The notes below the pieces were generated by a model that was not told the origin of the DNA, did no database searches, and saw only the letters and a program-made list of their open reading frames with translations. Positions 6,161-14,150 of a stretch of 16,697 nt of DNA are shown here, one piece after another. The first letter of the stretch is position 1; every line of letters starts with the position of its first letter. Made by a program: the position numbers and the translations under genes. Source of the stretch: Candidatus Parcubacteria bacterium (GTDB lineage: Bacteria; Patescibacteriota; Minisyncoccia; UBA6257; JAPLYJ01); NCBI GenBank assembly GCA_026395655.1, contig JAPLYJ010000021.1, forward strand, positions 1 to 16,697. The letters run 5' to 3'.

Positions 6161-7426
6161 TCAGATTTTTTTGATTACTTTGATACCAAATGAATATGGC
6201 CACAAAACTTTAGGAATAGACACGGAACCATCTTTTAATTGATAATTTTCCAAAATAGCAATAATCATACGACCAATAGCAAAGACTGTACCATTTAAGA
6301 GATGAGCACAATATGTTTCCCCTGTTTTTTTATCCTTGTATTTTATATTCAATCTCCTAGTTTGAAAATCCGTACAATTGGAATTAGAATGCGTTTCTCT
6401 GTACGTATTATCGCTAGGTAACCATGTTTCAATATCATAGCTAGAAGCAGAAGGATGAGATAAATCAGCAGTACAAATTCTAATAACCCGATAAGGTAAA
6501 TTTAAACCTTTCATTAATTCTTCTTCTATTTTTAAAATTAATTGTTGTTCCTTTTCTGATTCTTCTGGCAAAGAAAAAACAAGCATTTCTAATTTATCAA
6601 ATTGGTGCACTCTTAAAATACCTTTGGTATCTTTACCATATGATCCAGCTTCTCTTCTAAAACAAGATGAAAAAGAAACATATCTTTTAGGTAAATCTTT
6701 GCTATCTAAAACTTCATCACTATGCATGGGACCAACAATCTGTTCAGAAGTACCTACCAGATACAATTCGTCTTTGGTTAAATGATACATTTCTTCATCA
6801 CTCTGATCCATGTAACCCATACCTTTGAAAAGATCAGGTTTAATCATTACTGGAGGCACAATAGGAGTAAAACCCTTTTTAATAATAACTGACAAAGCAT
6901 AATTAATTAAAGCAAACTCTAAAACAGCAGCTTGATTTTTTAAAAATCCAAAGCGTGATCCAGAAGTTTTGCTAGCTCTTTTAACATCTATAATATCTAA
7001 AGATTCTCCCAGGGTAAGATAGTCTAAGGGTTTAAAAGAAAAATTAGGTTTTTTACCAACCTCTCTTAAAACCACATTGTCTTCTCCGCTTAAACCAACA
7101 GGCACATCTTTTAAAGGTAAATTAGGTAATTGAATCATGGTTTTTTCTAAATCCAATTCATATTGTTTTAAAGATTCTTCTTTTTCAGACAAAAAAACTT
7201 TAACTTCTTTAAGAATTTTTAAAGCATTTTCATCTTTACCTTCTTTAATTAATTTATTTTCTGCTTCTGTTTTCTTATGTCTAATATCCCCTATCTCCTG
7301 AATGAGATTTCTGCGTTTTAAATCTAATTCAATAATCTGATCTACCAGATTAGAATCATTACCTTTATCCTTTACGCCTTTTTTAACAAATTCAGGATCT
7401 TGCCTGATTAATTTAATATCTAACAT
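6161..7426 (-). CDS. serS: Seryl-tRNA synthetase
   Basis: The enzyme charges tRNA-Ser with serine. The 421-residue product has the family's N-terminal antiparallel coiled-coil arm (about 27-100) that grips the long variable arm of tRNA-Ser, then a class II catalytic core: motif 2 CFRREAGSYGKDTKG (255-269) continuing to HQFDK (274-278), and motif 3 NGTVFAIGR (378-386) followed by ILENYQ. The serine/adenylate pocket signature GTSEQ lies at 225-229. The length is normal. NGTVFAIGR replaces the commoner NGSG(L)AVGR, a variation I associate with Patescibacteria. It starts 10 bases after the lysS stop and its TGA is two bases before the ftsQ start. The use of TGA here shows that UGA is a stop in this organism. 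Confidence 0.97.
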   Translation of the reverse strand: MLDIKLIRQDPEFVKKGVKDKGNDSNLVDQIIELDLKRRNLIQEIGDIRHKKTEAENKLIKEGKDENALKILKEVKVFLSEKEESLKQYELDLEKTMIQLPNLPLKDVPVGLSGEDNVVLREVGKKPNFSFKPLDYLTLGESLDIIDVKRASKTSGSRFGFLKNQAAVLEFALINYALSVIIKKGFTPIVPPVMIKPDLFKGMGYMDQSDEEMYHLTKDELYLVGTSEQIVGPMHSDEVLDSKDLPKRYVSFSSCFRREAGSYGKDTKGILRVHQFDKLEMLVFSLPEESEKEQQLILKIEEELMKGLNLPYRVIRICTADLSHPSASSYDIETWLPSDNTYRETHSNSNCTDFQTRRLNIKYKDKKTGETYCAHLLNGTVFAIGRMIIAILENYQLKDGSVSIPKVLWPYSFGIKVIKKI

Positions 7427-7436
7427 ATTTTTAATA

Positions 7437-8924
7437 TTATTTTTCTGGTTGCGATGGTCTCATTAAAGGAAAGAAAATTATTTCTTTAATAGAAGGAGCA
7501 TTGGTTAAAATAGCCATCAAACGGTCTATACCTATTCCTAATCCTGCTGTTGGAGGCATACCATATTCTAAAGCTTCAATAAAATCTTCATCCATCATAT
7601 GGGTTTCCTTTTCCCCTCCTTGGCGCAATTGAGCTTGATTTTCAAAGCGGACTTTTTGATCTTGGGGATCATTAAGCTCTGCAAAGCCATTCATCATTTC
7701 ACTACCAGCCATTAAAAATTGCATCCTTAAGGTTTTCTCTGGTTCATCAGATTTCTTTTTAGCTAAAGGTGAAAGATCTAAAGGATGATCAATTACAAAA
7801 GTAGGATTGATAAGCTTGGATCTTATTTTTTTAAAAATGAGATCTGCTAATTTAGCTTTGTCATCTTTTAAAGTATATTCTGCTTTCATCAAATCTGCTG
7901 CTTTTCGTAATTGTAAAACATCAGCTACATTAATATCTACCCCTGTTTCATCTTTAATTAATTGATCAAAACTGATTTGTTTAAAAGGTAAACTCATATC
8001 TATTTCTTTTTCTTGATAAATTAATTTATTACCTGATAAAGATTCTTCTTTTTTAAATTCTTCGAATAATCCCGATATTAATTTTTCAATCAATTGAAAA
8101 AGATAATCTCTGTCTTTGTAAGCGGCGTAAAGTTCTAACATGGAAAACTCAGGATTGTGTTCCCGATCCATACCTTCATTTCTAAAGTTCTTGCCTATTT
8201 CATATACCTTTTCAAACCCACCCACAATTAATCTTTTTAAATATAATTCTGGGGCTATTCTTAAATACATATCCACATCTAAAACATTTAGATGAGTAAT
8301 AAAAGGCTCTGCTAAGGCACCGCCATATAAAGGCTGTAAAATAGGCGTATCTACCTCTAAATAGCCTTCTTGGATTAAAAACGAACGGATATATGATAAT
8401 AATTTAGCTCGTAAAACAAAACGTTTTTTCACATCTTCGTTGGCTAAAAGATCTAAATACCTTTTACGATAGCGTTCTTCTTCATCGGATAATCCATACC
8501 ATTCCTGAGGCAAAGGTCTTAAAGCTTTGCAAATTAAACGATAGCCTTTAATTAACAAAGTTTTTTCTCCGCTTTTAGTTACAAAAAAAACACCCTTAGC
8601 TTCTATAAAATCACCTAAATCAACATATTCATCAAAAAATTCAAAATCATTGTTTTGCAATTCTTCTTTTTTAAACAATAATTGTAAAGATCCTGACATA
8701 TCTTTTAAATCTGAAAAAATCAAAGCACCATGACGCCTGATAGACATGATTCTGCCAACTAAAAAAAATTCTTCTTGGGATTTCTCTAAAGAATCAAAAT
8801 TTTTTAATATATTAGCAATTGATCCAGAAACAGAACATTTTTCTGGATATGGGTCACAACCTAACTTTCTAATTGCTTCTAATTTCTTTTTTCTTTCACT
8901 GATAATATTATCCAGGGTAGACAT
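7437..8924 (-). CDS. lysS: Lysyl-tRNA synthetase, class II
   Basis: The enzyme charges tRNA-Lys with lysine. The 495-residue product has an N-terminal OB-fold anticodon-binding domain (about 50-140: FFLVGRIMSIRRHGALIFSD) and a class II core. Motif 1 region is GYLEVDTPIL (187-196), motif 2 is FRNEGMDREHNPEF (247-260), and motif 3 is GLGIGIDRLMAILT (461-474), followed by EIIFFPLMRP. The NGFAELNDP segment (412-420) is a LysS hallmark that separates it from AspRS and AsnRS. The length matches bacterial LysS. It lies 14 bases downstream of the greA stop and 10 bases before serS, all on one strand, consistent with a greA-lysS-serS transcript; greA-lysS adjacency is common in bacteria. Confidence 0.97.
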   Translation of the reverse strand: MSTLDNIISERKKKLEAIRKLGCDPYPEKCSVSGSIANILKNFDSLEKSQEEFFLVGRIMSIRRHGALIFSDLKDMSGSLQLLFKKEELQNNDFEFFDEYVDLGDFIEAKGVFFVTKSGEKTLLIKGYRLICKALRPLPQEWYGLSDEEERYRKRYLDLLANEDVKKRFVLRAKLLSYIRSFLIQEGYLEVDTPILQPLYGGALAEPFITHLNVLDVDMYLRIAPELYLKRLIVGGFEKVYEIGKNFRNEGMDREHNPEFSMLELYAAYKDRDYLFQLIEKLISGLFEEFKKEESLSGNKLIYQEKEIDMSLPFKQISFDQLIKDETGVDINVADVLQLRKAADLMKAEYTLKDDKAKLADLIFKKIRSKLINPTFVIDHPLDLSPLAKKKSDEPEKTLRMQFLMAGSEMMNGFAELNDPQDQKVRFENQAQLRQGGEKETHMMDEDFIEALEYGMPPTAGLGIGIDRLMAILTNAPSIKEIIFFPLMRPSQPEK

Positions 8925-8938
8925 TTTAGATAGAAGGT

Positions 8939-9406
8939 TTAACTAATTTCTTCTATCCTATATTTTACCTCACCAGCGGGTGTTTTGGCAACTATAATAT
9001 CCCCTTTTGCTTTTTCTAGAAATGCCTTACCTAATGGAGACTCATTAGAAATTCTACCTTCTTCTGGTTTAGCTTCTAAAGAACCCACTAAAGAAAATAT
9101 TTTTGTAGTTTGAATACCATTAAAAGATTTTACTTTGATAACAGAACCAATAGACACCTTGTTGTGCCCATTAGTTTTTTTAATGATTTTAGCTTCTTTA
9201 ACAAGATTCTCTAATTTAATAATTTTGTCTTCTAAAATCAATTGAGCTTCTTTAGCTTCTTGGTATTCAGCGTTTTCAGAAAGATCACCAAATTCCTTGG
9301 CTTCTCTTAATTTCTCGGCTATTTCCCTGCGTTTGCTATTTTTTAAATCTAAAAGTTCCAGCTTTTTTTCTTCTAAAGACTCAGCTGTGAGGTAGTAATC
9401 ACACAT
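8939..9406 (-). CDS. greA: Transcription elongation/cleavage factor GreA
   Basis: GreA enters the secondary channel of RNA polymerase and stimulates cleavage of backtracked RNA. The 155-residue product has the N-terminal antiparallel coiled coil (about 8-75) with the tip motif GDLSENAEY (40-48); the acidic residues Asp41 and Glu44 fall at the same numbers as the catalytic tip residues of E. coli GreA. The C-terminal FKBP-like domain ends SPLGKAFLEKAKGD (123-136) and AGEVKYRIEEI, as in the family. The length is normal (E. coli 158). It is the first gene of the leftward unit, with a good promoter at 9484-9511 and a leader of about 70 bases that contains a stem-loop. No Shine-Dalgarno precedes the ATG. 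Confidence 0.97.
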   Translation of the reverse strand: MCDYYLTAESLEEKKLELLDLKNSKRREIAEKLREAKEFGDLSENAEYQEAKEAQLILEDKIIKLENLVKEAKIIKKTNGHNKVSIGSVIKVKSFNGIQTTKIFSLVGSLEAKPEEGRISNESPLGKAFLEKAKGDIIVAKTPAGEVKYRIEEIS

Positions 9407-9439
9407 ATGTTTTTTAGTATGTATTAATTCTTTTTTAAA

Positions 9440-9474
9440 TGTGTTTGCGTCCTAATTAAACGCAAAACTACACA
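9440..9474 (-). promoter_or_regulatory. Stem-loop in the greA leader
   Basis: On the minus strand TTTGCGT and ACGCAAA form a perfect 7-bp stem around a 9-base loop (9451-9459). Outside it TGTG and CACA can add four pairs across a 4-base bulge (9467-9470). The predicted transcript start (about 9477) places the hairpin at the very 5' end of the messenger. No T run follows, so it does not look like an intrinsic terminator. It could be a stabilising 5' hairpin, a control element or an operator. Confidence 0.45.
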
Positions 9475-9483
9475 AGCAAAGCA

Positions 9484-9511
9484 ATTTTACACAAAAAAAA
9501 TTGAATGTCAA
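9484..9511 (-). promoter_or_regulatory. Sigma70-type promoter for greA operon
   Basis: The minus strand has a perfect TTGACA -35 box (plus coordinates 9506-9511), a 16-base spacer, and TAAAAT as -10 box (9484-9489). The expected start is near 9477, leaving a leader of about 70 bases before the greA ATG at 9406. It is the best promoter seen for the whole leftward run down to dnaX. Confidence 0.75.
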
Positions 9512-9529
9512 CTCTAAAATTGTTATAAT
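9501..9529 (+). promoter_or_regulatory. Sigma70-type promoter for the L,D-transpeptidase gene
   Basis: TTGAAT (9501-9506), an ideal 17-base spacer, and a perfect TATAAT (9524-9529) preceded by TGT, an extended -10 element. The expected start is near 9536, giving a leader of about 40 bases. Its -35 box shares base 9506 with the -35 box of the opposite greA promoter. Confidence 0.8.
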
Positions 9530-9575
9530 CCCTCCAACACGTTATCTTTCCAAAAAAACCGTTTAAATAAGCCAA

Positions 9576-10949
9576 ATGTATTTTAAAAAATCAAACATAT
9601 TAATAATTTTTTCATTGTTTTTTTTAGTAGCTTTTTTAATTTCTTTACCTAAAACAAAATCATATCTATTGCCTGAACGCATTATTATTTTAAAAAATAA
9701 CGCCAATGTGCTTAAATGGCCACCCATCAGAGAGTCTATCAATCAGATAAAAACTGTTTGGGACTTAAAAGAAGAAATGATTTTAACCCAAAAAGATTTT
9801 TTAGAAATTAACCTCATGGATATGGCTGTCTATCTCTATCAAAAAGGTATTCAAAAAGAAAAATATGTTATCAAAGCAAAAGGAGCAAATGATGATTTTG
9901 GTGAAACGCCTATTGGTCTTTTTAGAATCTTAAACAAAGAAATAGAACACTATTCTAGCTGGGCATATGTATATATGCCAAATAGCATGAGGTTTACAGG
10001 TAACTATTACCTTCATGGTTTACCATATTACGCCAACGGACAATTAACAGGTGCGACCTATTCAAGTGGCTGTGTTAATCTTTACAGCGAACCTGCTAAA
10101 AACCTATATGATTTAACTCCTAGAAATCTCCCTGTTTTAGTTTTAGAAAAAGATTTTTTAAATGATGATTATATCTATCACAAACCTTTAAAAACATTAC
10201 CTTCTATCAGCGCCCAAAGCTACCTCGTTGCTGATGTAGATAGCAGTCAAATCTTATATGAAAAAAACAGAAGCACTCTTGTTAGCGCTGGTACCATTAC
10301 TAATAAATTTATCACTGGTATTTCTGCTAGCGAAAATTCTCTTTTAAGTTTTAATTATATTTTTACCACGAAAATACCTATTAACGCTAACGCTATTTTA
10401 TATAAAGAAGATCGTGTTTGGCCTATAGGAGAAAGAATCCCTTACATAGATCTTTTTTACCCCATGATTATTGAACATTCCGTTAATGCAGCAGAAGCAT
10501 TAGCTCAAAGTCGTCTGGGACACGGATATGAATATGCATTAAATGAAAGAGCAAAATCAATGGGTTTAAATAATACTTTTATTTCTGATGCTGGCGGATA
10601 TGATTTGAATAACCTAACAAACGCAGAAGATATTTTTTTGCTGTCCAGATATCTTTTAAAAAACAAAACATGGATGTTGGAAATATCTAAAGGTGTTTTG
10701 TATCCTAAGTTTGGTCAACCATATTTTTCAGAACCATATAATAACAAAAATATTTTTTATCAAAAAGAAAATTTCTTAGGCGGATATTACGATTTAGGCC
10801 AAGCTGGTTTAGAAAACGGCTTTGGTATTTTTAAAATATCATTAGATGGTACAGAGAGATCTATAGCCATTGTTTTACTTCAATCCCAAGATATCAAATC
10901 AGATACAGAAAAAATCTTAAATCTTTTTGTTGATGGTAAAAATAATTAA
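9576..10949 (+). CDS. L,D-transpeptidase (YkuD) fused to a degenerate S11 carboxypeptidase-like domain
   Basis: The 457-residue product has an N-terminal membrane anchor (about 7-24), a YkuD domain (about 50-190) and a C-terminal S11/PBP5-like domain (about 212-457). The YkuD part has TPIGLFRI (111-118), His147 in HGLP and the SSGCVN box with Cys166, so an active Cys enzyme making 3-3 cross-links or attaching ligands to peptidoglycan is expected. The C-terminal part aligns by eye to D-Ala-D-Ala carboxypeptidases: SYLVADVDSSQILYEKN opening, SVN (302-304) for the SxN box, and AKSMGLNNTFISDAGG. But the SxxK site reads AGTITNK (238-244), with Thr where Ser should be and one extra residue before Lys, and no K-T/S-G is present near 400-412. 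It therefore appears catalytically dead. The stop overlaps that of mrdA. No Shine-Dalgarno precedes the start, but a strong promoter does. Confidence 0.9.
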   Translation: MYFKKSNILIIFSLFFLVAFLISLPKTKSYLLPERIIILKNNANVLKWPPIRESINQIKTVWDLKEEMILTQKDFLEINLMDMAVYLYQKGIQKEKYVIKAKGANDDFGETPIGLFRILNKEIEHYSSWAYVYMPNSMRFTGNYYLHGLPYYANGQLTGATYSSGCVNLYSEPAKNLYDLTPRNLPVLVLEKDFLNDDYIYHKPLKTLPSISAQSYLVADVDSSQILYEKNRSTLVSAGTITNKFITGISASENSLLSFNYIFTTKIPINANAILYKEDRVWPIGERIPYIDLFYPMIIEHSVNAAEALAQSRLGHGYEYALNERAKSMGLNNTFISDAGGYDLNNLTNAEDIFLLSRYLLKNKTWMLEISKGVLYPKFGQPYFSEPYNNKNIFYQKENFLGGYYDLGQAGLENGFGIFKISLDGTERSIAIVLLQSQDIKSDTEKILNLFVDGKNN

Positions 10950-12877
10950 TTGCCTTTCCATCTATTTTCCTCATACCAGCTCAACATTTGAAAAGCTACA
11001 GGTATGGCCACGGTAGAACCTAATTTAGGTTCTTCTAATAAGATGAGCCAAGCAATTTCTGGATTCTGATATGGGGCATACCCAACAAATAAAGCATTAA
11101 TTTTTTTGTTCCCTTGAATCTGAGGTGTACCTGTTTTACCAGCTGAATCTATTTTTAAAGTTGTTAGAGATCTAGCTGAGCCTAAGGTTACTACCTGACG
11201 CATACCCTCTTGAACAGCTTTTAAGTTTTCAGCACTCACTGGTAAATTAGTAATAATTTCTTCCTTACTTTCTTCATCTGCAACACCAATTTTTTTAATA
11301 AGGTGTGGTTTCATTAAAACCCCATTATTAGCAATAGCTGCTATGTAAGAAATCAAACTCAATGGAGTGATAGATAAATCTCCTTGTCCAATACTCACGT
11401 TATAGGTATCACCCAACCGCCACAGAGGATCATTTTTTCTGTTTTCTTTGATCCACTCAACATCAGGCAATACTCCTTTTTTTTCTCCAGGCAAATCTAT
11501 ACCCAAAAGCTTATCAAGATAGAATTTTTGCCAATATTCTTTTAATTTAGCAATACCCAAACCTTTGATATCACCGTATCCCCCACCTACTTCATAAAAA
11601 TATACATTGCAAGAATATGCTAAAGCCTTAAAAACATCTACCATACCATGAACAGCATTGTCCACAAATATACTTGGTAGCTCTGGATGATATGGATTAG
11701 GAATTATCAAACGGCCATCTCCATCTGAAATTTTTCTGTCTTTGCTGATAACCCCTTCTTGTAAAGCCGCTAAAGCTACTAAAGGTTTGATGGTAGAACC
11801 AGGAGCATATAAGCCAGAAACTACGCGATTAAGCAAAGGCCAAGCTTGATCATTAAGTATTTTATCAATTTTTTCTTTAGGTCCTCCTTTAATAAAAAGA
11901 TTGTTATCATAAGAAGGAAAACTCACTAAACTTAAAATTTCTCCTGTTTTAGGATTAATGATAATACCTGCGCCTTTTGTAATTCCTAAATTATCCATAG
12001 ACTCTGTCATGGCAGTATACAATTTTAATTGCATCTCCTTGTCTATTGTCGTAGTTAAATCTAACCCTGGTACAGCTTGCGTTTCTCCTAAATCATGGAT
12101 GATTTTACCCTGAGCATCAACTTCATAAATTTGTTTACTAGATTGCCCTCTTAAATTCTGATCGTAGACAGCTTCTAACCCTGCTTTACCAATGGTTTCA
12201 GAAATAGGATATGTAGGGTGAATTTTAATATCTTGGCTATTCATCTTACCCACATATCCTAAAACCTGGGAAAAAACAGGTCCGCTGAGATAATTACGGG
12301 AAATATCTTCTCTCACGCTAAACCCTTTTTTGTCTTTGATTTCTGATTCAAAAATTCTTACCTCAGAAACATCCAAATTTGTTTTAATTAAAATGGGGTC
12401 GATATCTTCTGAATTCATCTGGGCAGTGATTTCTTTTTTTAACCCAGTGATATCTAAATTAAAAATTTCAGAAATACTTTTTAAAATAGCTTCTACTTCG
12501 GATAAATCATATGGTAAATCAGCGGGTACTAATACCAAGCTATAGGAAGGTTGATTTTCTAACAAAGGCAATCCATATCTATCTAAGATATTACCCCTGG
12601 GAGCAGTTTTTAAAACATATCTCGTACGATTGTTTTCAGATAAACCAATATAATATTTATTTTTATAAATCTGTAAATACGCTGTACGAGATAACAAAGC
12701 TAACAAAATTAAACCAGTTAAAATCAATAAAATTTTAATATTACCAGCCACAATGATAGATTCTAAGCGACCTAAGGTAGCTTTGTTTGCTTCAGGGCCT
12801 TCCTGGCTCCTTTGATCCATTAAAATTTCTTCAGGCTCGATAGCATGCTTGTAATCCCTTTTAATGGTGTAAGGCAT
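10946..12877 (-). CDS. mrdA: Penicillin-binding protein 2, elongasome transpeptidase
   Basis: This class B PBP makes peptide cross-links during lateral wall growth, with RodA and the Mre proteins. The 643-residue product has a cytoplasmic tail, one membrane helix (about 46-66), the PBP dimerisation/pedestal region with APRGNILDR (92-100) and the transpeptidase domain. All three active-site motifs are intact: SxxK S361-TIK364 in APGSTIKP, SxN S422-CN, and KTGT 581-584. The GQGDLSITPL segment (497-506) is also typical. The length is normal for PBP2. The ATG overlaps the mreD end by 17 bases, so coupling is expected. At the 3' end, TTAA is shared between its stop and that of the convergent transpeptidase gene, with no room for a terminator between them. 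rodA is not in the window. Confidence 0.96.
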   Translation of the reverse strand: MPYTIKRDYKHAIEPEEILMDQRSQEGPEANKATLGRLESIIVAGNIKILLILTGLILLALLSRTAYLQIYKNKYYIGLSENNRTRYVLKTAPRGNILDRYGLPLLENQPSYSLVLVPADLPYDLSEVEAILKSISEIFNLDITGLKKEITAQMNSEDIDPILIKTNLDVSEVRIFESEIKDKKGFSVREDISRNYLSGPVFSQVLGYVGKMNSQDIKIHPTYPISETIGKAGLEAVYDQNLRGQSSKQIYEVDAQGKIIHDLGETQAVPGLDLTTTIDKEMQLKLYTAMTESMDNLGITKGAGIIINPKTGEILSLVSFPSYDNNLFIKGGPKEKIDKILNDQAWPLLNRVVSGLYAPGSTIKPLVALAALQEGVISKDRKISDGDGRLIIPNPYHPELPSIFVDNAVHGMVDVFKALAYSCNVYFYEVGGGYGDIKGLGIAKLKEYWQKFYLDKLLGIDLPGEKKGVLPDVEWIKENRKNDPLWRLGDTYNVSIGQGDLSITPLSLISYIAAIANNGVLMKPHLIKKIGVADEESKEEIITNLPVSAENLKAVQEGMRQVVTLGSARSLTTLKIDSAGKTGTPQIQGNKKINALFVGYAPYQNPEIAWLILLEEPKLGSTVAIPVAFQMLSWYEENRWKGN

Positions 12878-13337
12878 GTTTTTTTATTCTATCAATCAAA
12901 TAAATTATAAAAGAAAAAATTATAATATTAATTAAAAAATTATAAAGCAAGAAAATCGCAGAAAAATGCTGTTTTAAAATTAAAAAATTCAAACATTTTA
13001 ATAACTCAAAAATAAACAAAGTTGCTATACCTAAGATTAACTTAGAACCTGAGTTATCACTGTTTAAAACACGACTTAAAAAATATATTGCTAAAATGCT
13101 AACAGGTAAAATTAAACATTGATTAAAAACAGCAAAGAAATTCAAAGCATCTAAGATCAATCCGGCTACAAAGCTAACAATTAATGCATTTTTTAAACCA
13201 TAGTTAAAAAAGAAAAATATACCATAAATCATTAAAAAAGAAACATGGATATTAGCTGGAAACGGGAAATATAAATCTAAAGCCAATGATAGCCAGAATA
13301 AAACAAAAAAGATAATTATTTTTTTAAAAGAAATCAT
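12861..13337 (-). CDS. mreD: Rod shape-determining protein MreD
   Basis: The 158-residue product is nearly all hydrophobic, with about five membrane helices and a basic C-terminal tail (DRIKKHALHH). Size, helix count and place between mreC and mrdA identify it as MreD, an inner-membrane part of the elongation complex. Polar residues in the helices include the LDLYFPFP start and the FVAGLILDALNF segment (55-66), like the G-L-x-x-D helix of MreD. It starts three bases after the mreC stop and overlaps mrdA by 17 bases. Sequence divergence in MreD is usual, so synteny carries much of the call. Confidence 0.85.
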   Translation of the reverse strand: MISFKKIIIFFVLFWLSLALDLYFPFPANIHVSFLMIYGIFFFFNYGLKNALIVSFVAGLILDALNFFAVFNQCLILPVSILAIYFLSRVLNSDNSGSKLILGIATLFIFELLKCLNFLILKQHFSAIFLLYNFLINIIIFSFIIYLIDRIKKHALHH

Positions 13338-13340
13338 ATA

Positions 13341-14138
13341 TTAAAAAACTTCATTTTTAATAATTAAAACCTGATCCAGGTCAGAAATCTTAAAAGCTTC
13401 TTTGATAGATCTTTTACCTTGTTCGTTCTGTTTTTGATCTAATATCTCACCAATAATCAAACCCTTGTAAAATATATTGTTTTCTACTGAAGTAATTAAA
13501 ACATCACCTGTTTTCATGATAGCATCAGCAGGATAAAGTTTAAAATAAAAAAAACCTTGATTGTTTCTCTCCGCTAACCCTAAAACCTTAGAACCTAAAA
13601 TTTCTGCCCCCAGGCTCACTCCTGGACCATATATCGTTTCTAATTGTGAATAATTAGGTAAAACTTTGATAAGACGTCCCACTAAAATTTTGTCAGCCAG
13701 AATAACATTCATACCTTCTTTCAAACCGTTTTGAGAACCCTTATTGATAACAATGGTATTTTGCAAGCCACCAGTGTTAGAAAATACTACCTGAGCTGAT
13801 TCTAAAACCAAATCATCTTCTAACGATATTTTTAAAGCAGCTTTTAATGATTCATTTTCTTTTTGCAAACTATCACTAGCTATTAACAAACTTTTTAATT
13901 TGTTCGTTTCTCCTTCTAAAAATTGATTGCGTTTGGAAAGATAGTTAGCTGAAAAAATATTATTAAAATATTTACCAATGTTAAAAAAAACTGGCTTAGA
14001 AAAACTAGTACCAGTTTCTACGCTTTTTAAAACAGTGTTAGCAGCTTGGTCTCTAAGACGTAAAACAAAAAAAACCAATAAAATAAAAATTAAGGTGGCA
14101 ATAAGATATATAAATATATTTTTTTTAAAATGCCACAT
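13341..14138 (-). CDS. mreC: Cell shape-determining protein MreC
   Basis: The 265-residue product has a short cytoplasmic start, one membrane helix (about 8-27), a coiled coil (about 68-100, LKSLLIASDSLQKENESLKAAL region), and a two-lobed beta domain. The family segment VINKGSQNGLKEGMNVI (about 129-145) and the later VGRLIKV and GDVLITS strands are clear. MreC assembles outside the membrane and activates PBP2/RodA. It lies 12 bases after mreB and three bases before mreD. The length is typical. Confidence 0.93.
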   Translation of the reverse strand: MWHFKKNIFIYLIATLIFILLVFFVLRLRDQAANTVLKSVETGTSFSKPVFFNIGKYFNNIFSANYLSKRNQFLEGETNKLKSLLIASDSLQKENESLKAALKISLEDDLVLESAQVVFSNTGGLQNTIVINKGSQNGLKEGMNVILADKILVGRLIKVLPNYSQLETIYGPGVSLGAEILGSKVLGLAERNNQGFFYFKLYPADAIMKTGDVLITSVENNIFYKGLIIGEILDQKQNEQGKRSIKEAFKISDLDQVLIIKNEVF

Positions 14139-14150
14139 GATTTTTAAATT

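Noticed and set aside
6156..6203. Longer ftsQ start at ATG 6203.
   Set aside because: It would overlap serS by 43 bases and add 15 residues with no family counterpart; the ATG at 6158 sits directly after the serS stop.
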